A stretch of DNA of 64,000 nt, taken from contig JADJHL010000011.1 in the NCBI GenBank assembly GCA_016707585.1, forward strand, positions 691,433-755,432, read 5' to 3'. Below the pieces are notes generated by a model, which saw only the letters and a program-made list of their open reading frames with translations, had not been told where the DNA came from and did no database searches. The translations under genes and the position numbers were made by a program. This document shows, one piece after another, positions 46,766 through 55,894 of this stretch (positions are counted from its first letter, which is position 1; every line of letters begins with the position of its first letter). Origin of the DNA: Ignavibacteriales bacterium. Its GTDB lineage: Bacteria; Bacteroidota; Ignavibacteria; Ignavibacteriales; Ignavibacteriaceae.

Positions 46766-46916
46766 TGTTTGTCCTTTAATTTTTATGAAATAATTTATTA
46801 TAGCTTATTGTGGTCTAAAAATAAAAAAACATCTTTATAAAGAGAAGCAAGAATCAAATAATAATTTTTAAATAACACAGATGTGATTTGTAACGATTCT
46901 TGAATCAAATCAAAAA

Positions 46917-46940
46917 AAAGGCTCAAATAATTGAGCCTTT
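46917..46940 (-). terminator. Hairpin terminator of the 46966 cargo gene
   Basis: 10-bp stem AAAGGCTCAA / TTGAGCCTTT with loop ATAA; on the minus strand a run of eight T follows the stem. Similar in arm sequence to the terminator at 63119. Confidence 0.9.
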
Positions 46941-46965
46941 TGCAATAAATGTATTCTTTATAGAA

Positions 46966-48240
46966 TTACTTAACCAATGTCATTTTTCTGGTCTGGTTAA
47001 AATTGTTTGCTTCTAGTTTGTATAAATAAATTCCACTGTTCAAGTCTCTTGCATCGAAGCTTACATTGTGTACACCTGATTCTTTAAAACCATTTACAAG
47101 AGTTTTTATTTCTTGCCCTAAAAGATTGTAGATAGTCAGTTTTACGTTTCCAGATTCTGGAAGGATAAAACTAATATTTGTATTAGGGTTAAATGGATTT
47201 GGATAATTTTGTGCAAGATTATACTCAACAACCTTTTGGAAAGTAATTTCCAAAATATTTGAATATGCATATGTGCCATCATTATCAACTTGTTTTAATC
47301 GATATGAATATTTTCCTTCTCTAACACTATTATCTGTATAGCTATATTCTTTTGGAGAATTTGAATTTCCATAACCGCTAACGAAACTAATTTTATCCCA
47401 ATTTCCGTTAACAGATTTACGTTCTACATCAAACCCATAATTGTTTACTTCTGTTTCGGTTCTCCAATTTAGTCTAATTCCACCATTCAACAAGCTTGCA
47501 GAAAATGAAGATAATTCGACAGGTAGAGGACCTTGACTATAATTAACATTGCCTGGAGAGTTTATACTTTGACCTGTCCCTAAAGTCATTGTCCATAGAC
47601 CTGAAGTTCCATTACCGATCATTATCAAGCCTCTCATAGGAACTGAGGTTTCAAAATCAGCTAAGTTAAAGGGAATTACAGTTGTATTTTTTTCTAACAA
47701 AAAAGGACCTTCAATCTTTACTATTCCATCAGGATCACTGCTAATTTCAGTTGGGAGACTTATATACTGATCAAATTCATAAAGAACAGCATGTACAGTT
47801 TCACTATTGTTTTTATTTACCAAGATTACTCCAGCGTAAGGACCATTATCAATACCATTTGTACTTAAATTATCTGATGCAGGATGAACTTGCACACCAT
47901 TTGGAATTGGTGTGTATTTATCAAGGCGATGGCTTAAGCCGGTTGTAAAAACATAAAAACCATATCCATAGTTTGAGTTTGTTGATGATATTGTTCCTGA
48001 TAACTCTGCGTAAGCATATATACTGTAAACACCGGCATCAGGGCTATTAAAAAAGATTAGTGCATAATCGCTCATATCTGTACCAACAGGGGCAACTATT
48101 TCTATAAATTCATCACCGTCTAAACTTCCATCAGAGCTATCAGCACAATCATAACTGAATTCATTTATCCAGATTTGTTGCGAAAAAGTTAGGTTTACCG
48201 ATATAAGAGTGAATAGAAAAATGTAAAATAGATTTTTCAT
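46966..48240 (-). CDS. Secreted protein with lamin-tail-like domain and type IX sorting domain
   Basis: 424 residues. Signal peptide (KNLFYIFLFTLISVNLTFS), then a domain starting IWINEFSYDCADSSDGSLDG with EFIEIVAPVGTDMSDYALIF, the layout of a lamin-tail domain (the E(F/Y)IEI strand and the following DLSGY-like loop). A PLPVELSSFSAS module and the NYPNPFNPNT sorting domain follow, ending MTLVK. Lamin-tail domains of bacteria are seen in secreted nucleases and surface proteins; no nuclease domain is present here. Exported by type IX secretion (inferred). Confidence 0.86.
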   Translation of the reverse strand: MKNLFYIFLFTLISVNLTFSQQIWINEFSYDCADSSDGSLDGDEFIEIVAPVGTDMSDYALIFFNSPDAGVYSIYAYAELSGTISSTNSNYGYGFYVFTTGLSHRLDKYTPIPNGVQVHPASDNLSTNGIDNGPYAGVILVNKNNSETVHAVLYEFDQYISLPTEISSDPDGIVKIEGPFLLEKNTTVIPFNLADFETSVPMRGLIMIGNGTSGLWTMTLGTGQSINSPGNVNYSQGPLPVELSSFSASLLNGGIRLNWRTETEVNNYGFDVERKSVNGNWDKISFVSGYGNSNSPKEYSYTDNSVREGKYSYRLKQVDNDGTYAYSNILEITFQKVVEYNLAQNYPNPFNPNTNISFILPESGNVKLTIYNLLGQEIKTLVNGFKESGVHNVSFDARDLNSGIYLYKLEANNFNQTRKMTLVK

Positions 48241-48469
48241 AAATGTTCCTTTTCCAGATTGATTTATTCTCTTACTAATTAAAATTGAATTTTAATGAAT
48301 TATCGAAGAATATGAGGATTTCTTTAGCGGTGGGGATAAATAAGATTCAAAACAGATCAAATTGGATGTTTTAGTAGATTTTAGATTAATGGAGACTTTA
48401 AGAAAAAATAGAGAGGATTGCGATATCCAGAAAAAAATTCTATATGCTTTTTTAATGAAAAATTAAAAT

Positions 48470-48499
48470 AAAAAAGGTTCAGTTTCCTGAACCTTTTTT
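48470..48499 (-). terminator. Hairpin terminator of the 48524 cargo gene
   Basis: 13-bp stem AAAAAAGGTTCAG / CTGAACCTTTTTT with loop TTTC, 24 bases past the stop codon. It is symmetric and could stop transcripts from either side. Confidence 0.9.
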
Positions 48500-48523
48500 G
48501 AATTTTGAATTCTGACTCTTGGA

Positions 48524-50707
48524 TTATTTAACAAGTGTCATTTTTTTTGTCTGAATAAAACTACCAGCATCAATTTTATAAAGATAAACACCGCTGTTTA
48601 AATTTGTTGCATTAAAATTAACAGAATGGGTTCCAGATTCTTTCTGTTCATTTAGCAGAATTTTAATTTCTTCACCAAGAAGATTGTAGACAACAACCTT
48701 TACGTTACTTACTTCAGGAATTGAAAATCTGATTGTGGTGGTTGGATTAAATGGATTTGGATAATTTTGATCCAATGAAAACTCTGTTGGGTTACTTAGT
48801 AAAACTTCAACAACTTTTGAATATTCAAACTGTCCATCATTGTCTAATTGTTTTAATCTATAATGATATTTACCAACAATTAAATTTTTATCTTCAAAAG
48901 TATAATTTTTTTGTGAATTGGAATTACCACTTCCATTTACAAAACCAATTTTTTCCCAGTTACCTTTAGCTATTGAACGTTCAATTTCAAAACCATAATT
49001 ATTCACTTCTGTTTCAGTTTGCCAACTAAGTTTAACAGATTTACCGATTACATTTGCGGTAAATGATGAAAGTTCAACAGGAAGTGGGTCATCAACTCCT
49101 AATGTCCAATCAGAGAAAACACTAACATTATTAGCAGTAACCGTATTGTTTGTTGTATTTAGTGTTATTGGGGAAAATGGAGCCCAACTTCCATTATACC
49201 GGAATAGTGAATATGAGTTTTCATCTCCCACAACATCTGATTCTGAATAATTAAAAGTAATTGTTGTTGATGTAAGTCCACCATTTGTTAATTTCCAATA
49301 CATTTGCAAAAAATTTGGATTGGTAACGTTCGGATGGAGTCCATCAATGGCTGAAACAGAGAATGTACCTGATCCAACAATGTTACTTAATACAATTGGG
49401 GTATATTTTGTTGGAGTTGTACCAACTGGAAAAGTAACAGGTGAAATTGAATTTGAAATCCATCGATTAACATTTCCAATTATCTTACCTGACGAAATTA
49501 TTAAAGATCCAAAGTTGGAAGCACTAGTACCCAGAGAAAAAGTATTTCCACTGGTTAATAAATTTCCATTTAATAAAGTAAGTGTACCACTTATTGCTGT
49601 ATTTGAACTGAGAGTAACACCAGAAGTATTATTAACAGTTAAACTTTTTAATGTTGAAGGTAATGCGTTACCAGTAACTTGAGGAGAAGTACCATTGTAG
49701 ATATAGTTTGCAAATTGACTATACGTTCGAGCACCAGTTGTTTGGATATTACTTGTTGGTCCTGATGAAGTGATTCCTTCCGGAGAACCAATTTGCATAG
49801 TCCCGCCACCGCCAAGTGAAAAATCACCAGAGCCGGAAATATTATAAGATCCACAAATTAATGTTCCATTAACAATGGTGGTTAAATTTCTATCTACAAT
49901 ATTTCCATCTAAAGTTACTGTAGCTCCAGCAACAATTTCAACAGTGTTAGTTTGTCCGGGAATTACTCCTCCAACCCAGGTTGCTGCGCTATTCCAATTT
50001 CCACCAGTAACAGTACTTAAAATTTTATTAGATGAGGTTAATTGAACAATATTGTAATCATCAATATACATTTCATCTGTAGCCACATAGCCAAAAAAAT
50101 CATTTCCATCTAATTGTTTTGCAATAGTTGTACCGAATGTTCCTGCGGTCCATCTCCATTTTCTAATCAAGTTTCCATTTAGATAAAACTTTCCGGAATC
50201 AGCAGCAAGATCAGCAACAATCTTTATAGGAAACCATTGGTTTTGAGGATAACTAAAAGTTGCTGCACTAGCTCCACCAGCATCAACTGTTCCTGTGCCT
50301 GTTGAGTTAAGAAAAACTTGCATTGCCCATGCATAGGTTGGTGGATTGAAATTAGCTAAAGTATTAAAGTAACCTGATTTACCAGTTGGAATAAAAACTT
50401 GAAAATTTATTTCTGCAATTCCTGAGTTTATAGGTGTTCCAATTTCTCTAACTATATCATTGTTTTGTTTTATTACTACAGCGTTAGATCCACTAAAAGA
50501 ATATACATTTGATACATATGCATCTTGCGTAGCATCACAAGGATTATTTGTCCAGGTTTTCCAAATTGTTGGAGCTTGACAGGAGATTTGTTGTGCTGCT
50601 GTATAAGAATCAAAATTATCTTCAAAAACAGTAATTTGTCCGATTGCTATAGTTGAGAAGAAAATTGCTAAGATAAACCCCCCGTAAATAATGTAAACTT
50701 TTTTCAT
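48524..50707 (-). CDS. Large secreted protein with type IX sorting domain, likely sigma-54 controlled
   Basis: 727 residues. Signal peptide (KKVYIIYGGFILAIFFSTIAIG), then a beta-sandwich domain of about 200 residues (FEDNFDSYTAAQQISCQ, later FYLNGNLIRKWRW) like concanavalin/LamG lectin-type folds. A Gly/Ser/Thr/Asn-rich region follows (about 225-560) with short-repeat strands such as GGNWNSAATWVGG, found in many Bacteroidota cargo proteins. Then come the DPLPVELSSFTANV module and NYPNPFNPTTTI sorting domain. A strong -24/-12 element lies 39-53 bases before the start, so expression may depend on an enhancer-binding protein. Adhesion or matrix role is possible. Confidence 0.87.
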   Translation of the reverse strand: MKKVYIIYGGFILAIFFSTIAIGQITVFEDNFDSYTAAQQISCQAPTIWKTWTNNPCDATQDAYVSNVYSFSGSNAVVIKQNNDIVREIGTPINSGIAEINFQVFIPTGKSGYFNTLANFNPPTYAWAMQVFLNSTGTGTVDAGGASAATFSYPQNQWFPIKIVADLAADSGKFYLNGNLIRKWRWTAGTFGTTIAKQLDGNDFFGYVATDEMYIDDYNIVQLTSSNKILSTVTGGNWNSAATWVGGVIPGQTNTVEIVAGATVTLDGNIVDRNLTTIVNGTLICGSYNISGSGDFSLGGGGTMQIGSPEGITSSGPTSNIQTTGARTYSQFANYIYNGTSPQVTGNALPSTLKSLTVNNTSGVTLSSNTAISGTLTLLNGNLLTSGNTFSLGTSASNFGSLIISSGKIIGNVNRWISNSISPVTFPVGTTPTKYTPIVLSNIVGSGTFSVSAIDGLHPNVTNPNFLQMYWKLTNGGLTSTTITFNYSESDVVGDENSYSLFRYNGSWAPFSPITLNTTNNTVTANNVSVFSDWTLGVDDPLPVELSSFTANVIGKSVKLSWQTETEVNNYGFEIERSIAKGNWEKIGFVNGSGNSNSQKNYTFEDKNLIVGKYHYRLKQLDNDGQFEYSKVVEVLLSNPTEFSLDQNYPNPFNPTTTIRFSIPEVSNVKVVVYNLLGEEIKILLNEQKESGTHSVNFNATNLNSGVYLYKIDAGSFIQTKKMTLVK

Positions 50708-50745
50708 AGGTGTATCCTTTTTTCAAAAACAGATGTAGTAGATTT

Positions 50746-50760
50746 GCAAAAAAAGTGCCC
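50746..50760 (-). promoter_or_regulatory. Sigma-54 (-24/-12) promoter of the 48524 cargo gene
   Basis: Minus strand reads GGGCAC-TTTTT-TTGC: the consensus TGGCAC-N5-TTGC with one change (first T to G), correct spacing and both GG and GC doublets present. The start would be near 50734, leaving a leader of about 27 bases with a ribosome site AAAGGAT. The region 50761-51083 beyond it has no other gene or clear site. Confidence 0.68.
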
Positions 50761-51083
50761 GAATTACATCGCATATATAAGCAATGATTAACAAAATCAC
50801 AAATTAAACTTACAGCCTAACTCATTTAATTTAAGTCAGTTATAAAAATTACTTAACTAATCAGTTGAAAAAATATTGTGTCAATAAATAGTTGTGCATG
50901 ATAACATAAGCGTAAAAATTCCCGATTTGGTTTAATTAACTGTAAATTAAAATTAATTTTTACAATAAAATTAAGACTAAACAATTTTCAAAAAGTATCG
51001 ATAGTAACTAAAATGTTCTATATCATTTATAAAAAGTTATTTCTATTTTCTAATTAGTATTTAAAAATAATTTGCGGGAACAA

Positions 51084-51242
51084 ATGCTAGGATTCGTTAA
51101 AACTGAAGAAAAAATTAAAATCGCCGATAACAACGATTTGATTGAAGACAAAAAGAAAAAAGAAAAAATGTTTACTACTATATTTTTTATTTTTTCTTTT
51201 GCTCTGTTAAATCTTGCACTTTACTTTATAACTATTTCCTGA
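51084..51242 (+). CDS. Small single-pass membrane protein, 52 residues
   Basis: Starts MLGFVKTEEKIKIADNNDL, then a lysine-rich link (KKKKEK) and a C-terminal helix of about 24 residues (MFTTIFFIFSFALLNLALYF). Ends at TGA 32 bases before miaB, so it may be in the miaB operon. No database family is recognised. Size and layout match the small ORF at 8001-8152: an N-terminal polar part, lysines, and a C-terminal membrane helix with few residues outside. Plausible but unverified. Confidence 0.5.
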   Translation: MLGFVKTEEKIKIADNNDLIEDKKKKEKMFTTIFFIFSFALLNLALYFITIS

Positions 51243-51273
51243 TAAACCTTTCAAGTTCGTTTATTTTTTAGCT

Positions 51274-52635
51274 ATGCAAAAAAACAGTGTTTATATAGAA
51301 ACGTATGGATGTCAAATGAATCTTGCTGATACTGAGATTGTTCTTGGTATTTTAAAAAAGCAAGGCTATGATGTTACAGATAATCCTGAAAATGCTGATG
51401 TTGTTTTACTTAACACTTGCAGTATTCGTGATAATGCAGAGCAAAGAATTTATGGCAGGATTGGAAATCTAAAAACATTAAAGCAAAATAATCCTGATTT
51501 AGTTCTTGGAATTCTTGGATGTATGGCTGAACGTCTGCGTAAAGATTTAGTTGAAGATAAAAAAGTTGTTGATCTTGTTGTTGGCCCCGATGAATACAGA
51601 AGATTACCGGAATACATTGATGTTGCATTTAATGGTGATAAAGGAATTGGTGTTAAACTTTCTCGCACAGAAACTTATGATGATATCGAGCCTCATCGTG
51701 AGGATGGATTAAATGCATGGATTTCTGTTATGCGTGGTTGCGATAAATTTTGTACATTTTGCGTTGTACCGTTCACTCGTGGTAGAGAACGAAGCAGATC
51801 ACTTCAATCAATTGTTACCGAGTTAGAAAATCTTTCTGCACGTGGATTTAAAGATGTAACATTACTCGGCCAGAATGTAAATTCTTATCTTGACGAAGAA
51901 TCCAAAAACAATTGGGATTTTGCAGATTTACTTTCTGCTTCAGCTAAAGTTGATAGAACAATGAGAATAAGATTTAGCACTTCACATCCACAAGATATTT
52001 CTGTTAAACTTTTATACACAATTACAGAGCATCCAAATCTTTGTAATTACATTCATCTTCCTGTTCAATCAGGATCAAATAGAATACTTGATTTGATGAA
52101 TAGAACTTATACTGTTGAGCATTATCTTAACTTGATTGAAAAAGCAAAAAAAATAATTCCTGGTGTAAGTTTTTCTACAGATATAATTTCAGGTTTTCCT
52201 ACAGAAACCTGGGAAGATCATTTTGCAACTATAGAAGTGATGAAGCGAGTTAGATACGATGGTGCGTATATGTTTAAATATTCTCCGCGCGAAGGAACTA
52301 AAGCTTTTAAAATGGAAGATGATGTTGCAGAAGAAATAAAATCAAAACGATTGCAGGAAATTGTTGATCTGCAGCAGCAGATTTCTCTTGAAAAAAATCA
52401 GGAAATGATTGGCAAAGAAGAAATTATTCTGGTTGAAGGATTTAGTAAAAAATCAAATCAATATATTGCTGGCAGAACAGACACAAACAAAATGGTTATT
52501 GTTCCAATCGATAATAAAATAAAAAACAGCGATTATATAAAAGTTAAAATAAATCGGGCTACTTCTGGAACTTTGTTTGGTGATTATCTTTCTCATATAG
52601 ATATTGAAAAACAAGGTATTGCGCTTACTGCTTAA
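51274..52635 (+). CDS. miaB: tRNA-2-methylthio-N6-dimethylallyladenosine synthase
   Basis: 453 residues. The MTTase domain starts SVYIETYGCQMN (Cys13 and further Cys for the first cluster). The radical SAM site is GCDKFCTFCVVPFTRGRE (CxxxCxxC). A TRAM domain is at the C-terminus (about 380-445). It adds the 2-methylthio group to i6A37 of tRNAs reading UNN codons, using SAM. Intact and normal length. Likely first large gene of a plus-strand run extending to the DUF3108 gene. Confidence 0.96.
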   Translation: MQKNSVYIETYGCQMNLADTEIVLGILKKQGYDVTDNPENADVVLLNTCSIRDNAEQRIYGRIGNLKTLKQNNPDLVLGILGCMAERLRKDLVEDKKVVDLVVGPDEYRRLPEYIDVAFNGDKGIGVKLSRTETYDDIEPHREDGLNAWISVMRGCDKFCTFCVVPFTRGRERSRSLQSIVTELENLSARGFKDVTLLGQNVNSYLDEESKNNWDFADLLSASAKVDRTMRIRFSTSHPQDISVKLLYTITEHPNLCNYIHLPVQSGSNRILDLMNRTYTVEHYLNLIEKAKKIIPGVSFSTDIISGFPTETWEDHFATIEVMKRVRYDGAYMFKYSPREGTKAFKMEDDVAEEIKSKRLQEIVDLQQQISLEKNQEMIGKEEIILVEGFSKKSNQYIAGRTDTNKMVIVPIDNKIKNSDYIKVKINRATSGTLFGDYLSHIDIEKQGIALTA

Positions 52636-52679
52636 ACAAACTAATTTGCAATCAATCATTTTTAGTTTGTTATACATTT

Positions 52680-53390
52680 ATGAATAAATACTTTTCGATA
52701 TTTCTATTATTTATTTCTCTTCAATTTACTTCACAGGTTTTTGCGCAGGAAGTTGATATTGTTCCATACCTGAAAATGATCGAGCAAGGCAAACTTGAAG
52801 AAGCAAAAGCAAAATTGCTTGATCTTAAAACCGATAATCCGAAAAGTTCAAATCTAATTTTTCTTGAAGCCGTACTTACAGAAAACGGGCAGGATGCTGT
52901 AGCACTTTATCAAACATTGGTTGATAAACATCCTAAAAGTACTTATGCTGATGCTTCATTGTACAGACTTTACTCATATTATTTTGCTTTAGGCTTGTAC
53001 AATACAGCTGACAAAAATCTTGCAAAACTAAAAAAAGATTATCCTGAATCACCTTACATAAAAATGGCTTCAGTTAATGTTGTAAAAAATGAAGTTGAAG
53101 AAACTCCACATCAAACGACTGAAACAATAAATCAAAATGAAAAAGAGAATGATTTTAATTTTACAGTTCAAGCTGGAGCATTTACTAATACAGCCAATGC
53201 AAATGTTTTGAAAAAAGATATTGATAACGCTGGAATGGTTTCATTCATAAAAGAAAAAAATGTTGCGGGTACAACTTTTAATGTTGTATATGTTGGCAAG
53301 TTTGAAACAAGAAAAGAAGCAGAAGATTTTCTTCCGATTGCGAATACAAGATTTAGAATTGCAGGACGAGTTGTAGAAATAAATCAATGA
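52680..53390 (+). CDS. TPR-like and SPOR-domain periplasmic protein
   Basis: 236 residues. Signal peptide (NKYFSIFLLFISLQFTSQVFAQ), TPR-like helices (about 25-125; LEEAKAKLLDLKTDNPKSS), a polar link, and a C-terminal SPOR domain starting NFTVQAGAFTN that ends RIAGRVVEI. SPOR domains bind glycan strands bare of stem peptides at division sites. The stop overlaps the next start by four bases (ATGA), so coupled translation with the MBL gene. Role: peptidoglycan-associated, inferred from SPOR. Confidence 0.87.
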   Translation: MNKYFSIFLLFISLQFTSQVFAQEVDIVPYLKMIEQGKLEEAKAKLLDLKTDNPKSSNLIFLEAVLTENGQDAVALYQTLVDKHPKSTYADASLYRLYSYYFALGLYNTADKNLAKLKKDYPESPYIKMASVNVVKNEVEETPHQTTETINQNEKENDFNFTVQAGAFTNTANANVLKKDIDNAGMVSFIKEKNVAGTTFNVVYVGKFETRKEAEDFLPIANTRFRIAGRVVEINQ

Positions 53391-54172
53391 AGATTAAATT
53401 TTTAGGCACTGGATCCGGACAGACTTCTCTTAATCGTTTTCACTCATCATTTCTAATCAGTTCATCAGAACATAATTTACTTGTTGATTGCGGGGATGGA
53501 ATTTCAAAAGCAATTTTAAAACAAAATGTTAATTTCAATTCAATCGATTCAATTCTGATTTCACATTTTCATGCAGATCATTTTTCAGGCTTACCATCAT
53601 TATTAACTCAGATGAAATTGTTATCAAGAAAAAATGATTTAACAATTTTTGTTCATTCATCAGAAAAAGATTTTTTGGAAGATTTTATTTTTCATTCTTA
53701 TCTATTTAAGGAACGAATTACTTTTGATCTTAAAATGATTTCTTTTGATGTAGAGATTGAGATTAAAGTAAGTGAAAAATTTTGTTTTGTTTCAAAATTG
53801 AATTCGCATTTAGATAAATACAAAAAGTATGATTCTGAGTACAAATTAGGATTTACTTCTCTAAGTTTTTATTTCAAAGATGATGAAAATTCTGTAATCT
53901 ATTCTGGAGATGTTGGAAGTGAAAATGATCTGTATCTTTTCGATCAAAAAGTTGATTGGTTTATAACCGAAACAACACACATCAAAAAAGAAAATGTTCT
54001 TGAACTGCTCGAAAAATCTGATCCAAAAGAGATAATATTAACACACATTGGTGATGATTTTGCAAAACCGCTAAACGAATTCCGTCAATCTTTGCCAAAT
54101 CATATTAAATCTCGCATAATTTTAGCTTTTGATGGGTTTGAATTAAATCAATATCACTCAGGCTGCCTTTAA
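53387..54172 (+). CDS. Metallo-beta-lactamase-fold hydrolase, ribonuclease Z-like
   Basis: 261 residues. The metal site LISHFHADHFSG is the HxHxDH motif; SGDVGSE supplies the bridging Asp, and ILTHIGDDF the last metal-binding His. The start KIKFLGTGSGQTSLNRFHSS is the usual RNase Z/ElaC-like start. The long loop of true RNase Z (exosite arm) is short here, so it may be another MBL phosphodiesterase. Overlaps the SPOR gene by four bases. Intact. Confidence 0.87.
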   Translation: MKIKFLGTGSGQTSLNRFHSSFLISSSEHNLLVDCGDGISKAILKQNVNFNSIDSILISHFHADHFSGLPSLLTQMKLLSRKNDLTIFVHSSEKDFLEDFIFHSYLFKERITFDLKMISFDVEIEIKVSEKFCFVSKLNSHLDKYKKYDSEYKLGFTSLSFYFKDDENSVIYSGDVGSENDLYLFDQKVDWFITETTHIKKENVLELLEKSDPKEIILTHIGDDFAKPLNEFRQSLPNHIKSRIILAFDGFELNQYHSGCL

Positions 54173-54242
54173 TAAATTCGTCCATTGTGCTATATTTGGC
54201 ACACAAATTTTACAAAATGGCAGACAAAGTTTTTACAAGTAA

Positions 54243-55349
54243 ATGATTAGAGAAGAATTTAAATCCCAAAATGGAATAATCGGCAAATCAAAAGAAATAA
54301 ATGATTTGGTTGATATCATTATGCAAGTTGCACAATCAGATATTTCTGTTTTGATTTATGGAGAAAGCGGAGTTGGTAAAGAGATTTTTGCTAAAGCCAT
54401 TCACGCTCACAGCAATCGTTCAAACAAACAAATGGTTTCTGTAAACTGCGGCGCAATTCCCGAAGGTATAATTGAAAGCGAATTGTTCGGTCACAAAAAA
54501 GGTTCATTCACCGGCGCGGTTGAATCACGTAAAGGATATTTTGAAATTGCCGATAACAGTACATTATTTTTAGATGAGATTGGCGAGCTTCCACTTACAA
54601 CTCAAGTAAAATTATTGCGTGTACTTGAAAACAAAGAGTTTATGAAACTTGGTGCTGAAACCGTTGTTAGAGTTGATGTAAGAATTATTGCAGCAACAAA
54701 TAAAGATTTACAAAAAGAAGTTGATGCAAGAAGATTTAGAGAAGATTTATTTTTTAGATTAAAAGCTGTTTCACTTAACATTCCTCCTTTAAGAAAAAGA
54801 AAAAATGATATTGAAGATCTTGCAAAACATTTTGCAAAAAATTATTGTGAAAATAACAAAGTAGTTTGTCCTGATTTTACAAATGGTGCAATTGAGATTT
54901 TAAAAAATTATTCCTGGCCAGGAAACATTCGTGAGCTTAAAAATACAATTGAAACTGCAATTGCATTAAATCGTGGTAAAGCTTTAAGTGAAGAAATGTT
55001 TTCTGATTTAGTTTCTGATTATGTTGATTTTGATGAGCAAAGACAGTTACCGGTTTTCTTAAGAAAATCACCTGAAGATGCTGATAGAGAGTTAATGTAT
55101 CGAGCACTTTTTGAAATTAAAAAAGATATAATGGAGTTAAAAGATTTAATAACACATAGATTTAATGTAGAAGATTTTAACAGAAGCGGAAATGGCAATG
55201 ATGTTCTATCAATCAGAGATTTAGAAAAAGATGCAATCGTAAAAGCATTGGATAAAACAAAAGGCAGCAAACGTAAAGCTGCAAGATTGCTAAACATCAG
55301 CGAAAGAACTTTATACAGAAAACTTAAAGAATATGATATTACAGAATAA
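54243..55349 (+). CDS. Stand-alone sigma-54 enhancer-binding activator (no receiver)
   Basis: 368 residues beginning almost directly with AAA+: Walker A GESGVGKE, the sigma-54 loop GSFTGA, Walker B LFLDEIGEL, arginine finger region RFREDLFFRL. A link of about 80 residues precedes a Fis-type HTH (GSKRKAARLLNISERTLYRKLK). No sensor domain exists before the AAA+ unit, so regulation is by another protein or constitutive. The stop overlaps the lptE start by 17 bases, coupling it to envelope genes. It is a candidate activator for the -24/-12 promoters elsewhere in the window. Confidence 0.93.
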   Translation: MIREEFKSQNGIIGKSKEINDLVDIIMQVAQSDISVLIYGESGVGKEIFAKAIHAHSNRSNKQMVSVNCGAIPEGIIESELFGHKKGSFTGAVESRKGYFEIADNSTLFLDEIGELPLTTQVKLLRVLENKEFMKLGAETVVRVDVRIIAATNKDLQKEVDARRFREDLFFRLKAVSLNIPPLRKRKNDIEDLAKHFAKNYCENNKVVCPDFTNGAIEILKNYSWPGNIRELKNTIETAIALNRGKALSEEMFSDLVSDYVDFDEQRQLPVFLRKSPEDADRELMYRALFEIKKDIMELKDLITHRFNVEDFNRSGNGNDVLSIRDLEKDAIVKALDKTKGSKRKAARLLNISERTLYRKLKEYDITE

Positions 55350-55872
55350 AAAAAATAAACTTGTAGTTATTGCTTTGATCAATCTATTGTTTGTAGTATT
55401 AATTGCAATTAATTTTACTTCGTGTTGTGCTTATTCTTTTACCGGTGCTTCTGTTCCGGAACACCTAAAAACAATTGCAATTCCAATTGCTGATGATCGA
55501 AGCGGAAGTGGTGAGCCAAGTTTAAGAGAAAAGTTAACACAAAAACTTATTCAAAAATTTATTGATGATAACACTTTGCAGGTAGGAGAGAGAACATCTG
55601 CTAATGCATTGTTAGAGTGTTCAGTTGTTTCACTTTCTGATGCTCCTGCAATTGTTTCTGCGGGAGAAAGTATTCAATCCAGAAGAGTTACAATTGGTGT
55701 AAAAGTAATCTATCGAGATTTGGTAAAACGTAAAACTGTTTTTGAAAAAACTTTTTCAAATTACAGCGATTACCAATCAAGTAATCCTGTTGAAGGCAGA
55801 ACATCTGCAATTGAAGCAGCGTTAGATTTAATTAGTGAAGACATTTTATTAGATACAGTTTCAGGCTGGTAA
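55333..55872 (+). CDS. lptE: LptE-like outer-membrane LPS-assembly lipoprotein
   Basis: 179 residues. The N-terminal hydrophobic segment (VVIALINLLFVVLIAINF) ends in TSCC, a lipobox-like site for lipid attachment at a Cys. The following YSFTGASVPEHLKTIAIPI is the typical LptE start in Bacteroidota; the DLISEDI helix is near the end. LptE plugs the LptD barrel and delivers LPS to the outer leaflet. lptD is not in the window. Start overlaps the activator gene by 17 bases. Confidence 0.85.
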   Translation: MILQNKKNKLVVIALINLLFVVLIAINFTSCCAYSFTGASVPEHLKTIAIPIADDRSGSGEPSLREKLTQKLIQKFIDDNTLQVGERTSANALLECSVVSLSDAPAIVSAGESIQSRRVTIGVKVIYRDLVKRKTVFEKTFSNYSDYQSSNPVEGRTSAIEAALDLISEDILLDTVSGW

Positions 55873-55894
55873 CAAGAGAGGATATTTATTTTAA

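Noticed and set aside
54186..54211. TGGCAC-N5 resembling a sigma-54 promoter before the stand-alone activator, with a TGTGC-N8-GCACA palindrome
   Set aside because: The -24 block is perfect but the -12 block is TTTT instead of TTGC; the palindrome is short. Not enough to call.
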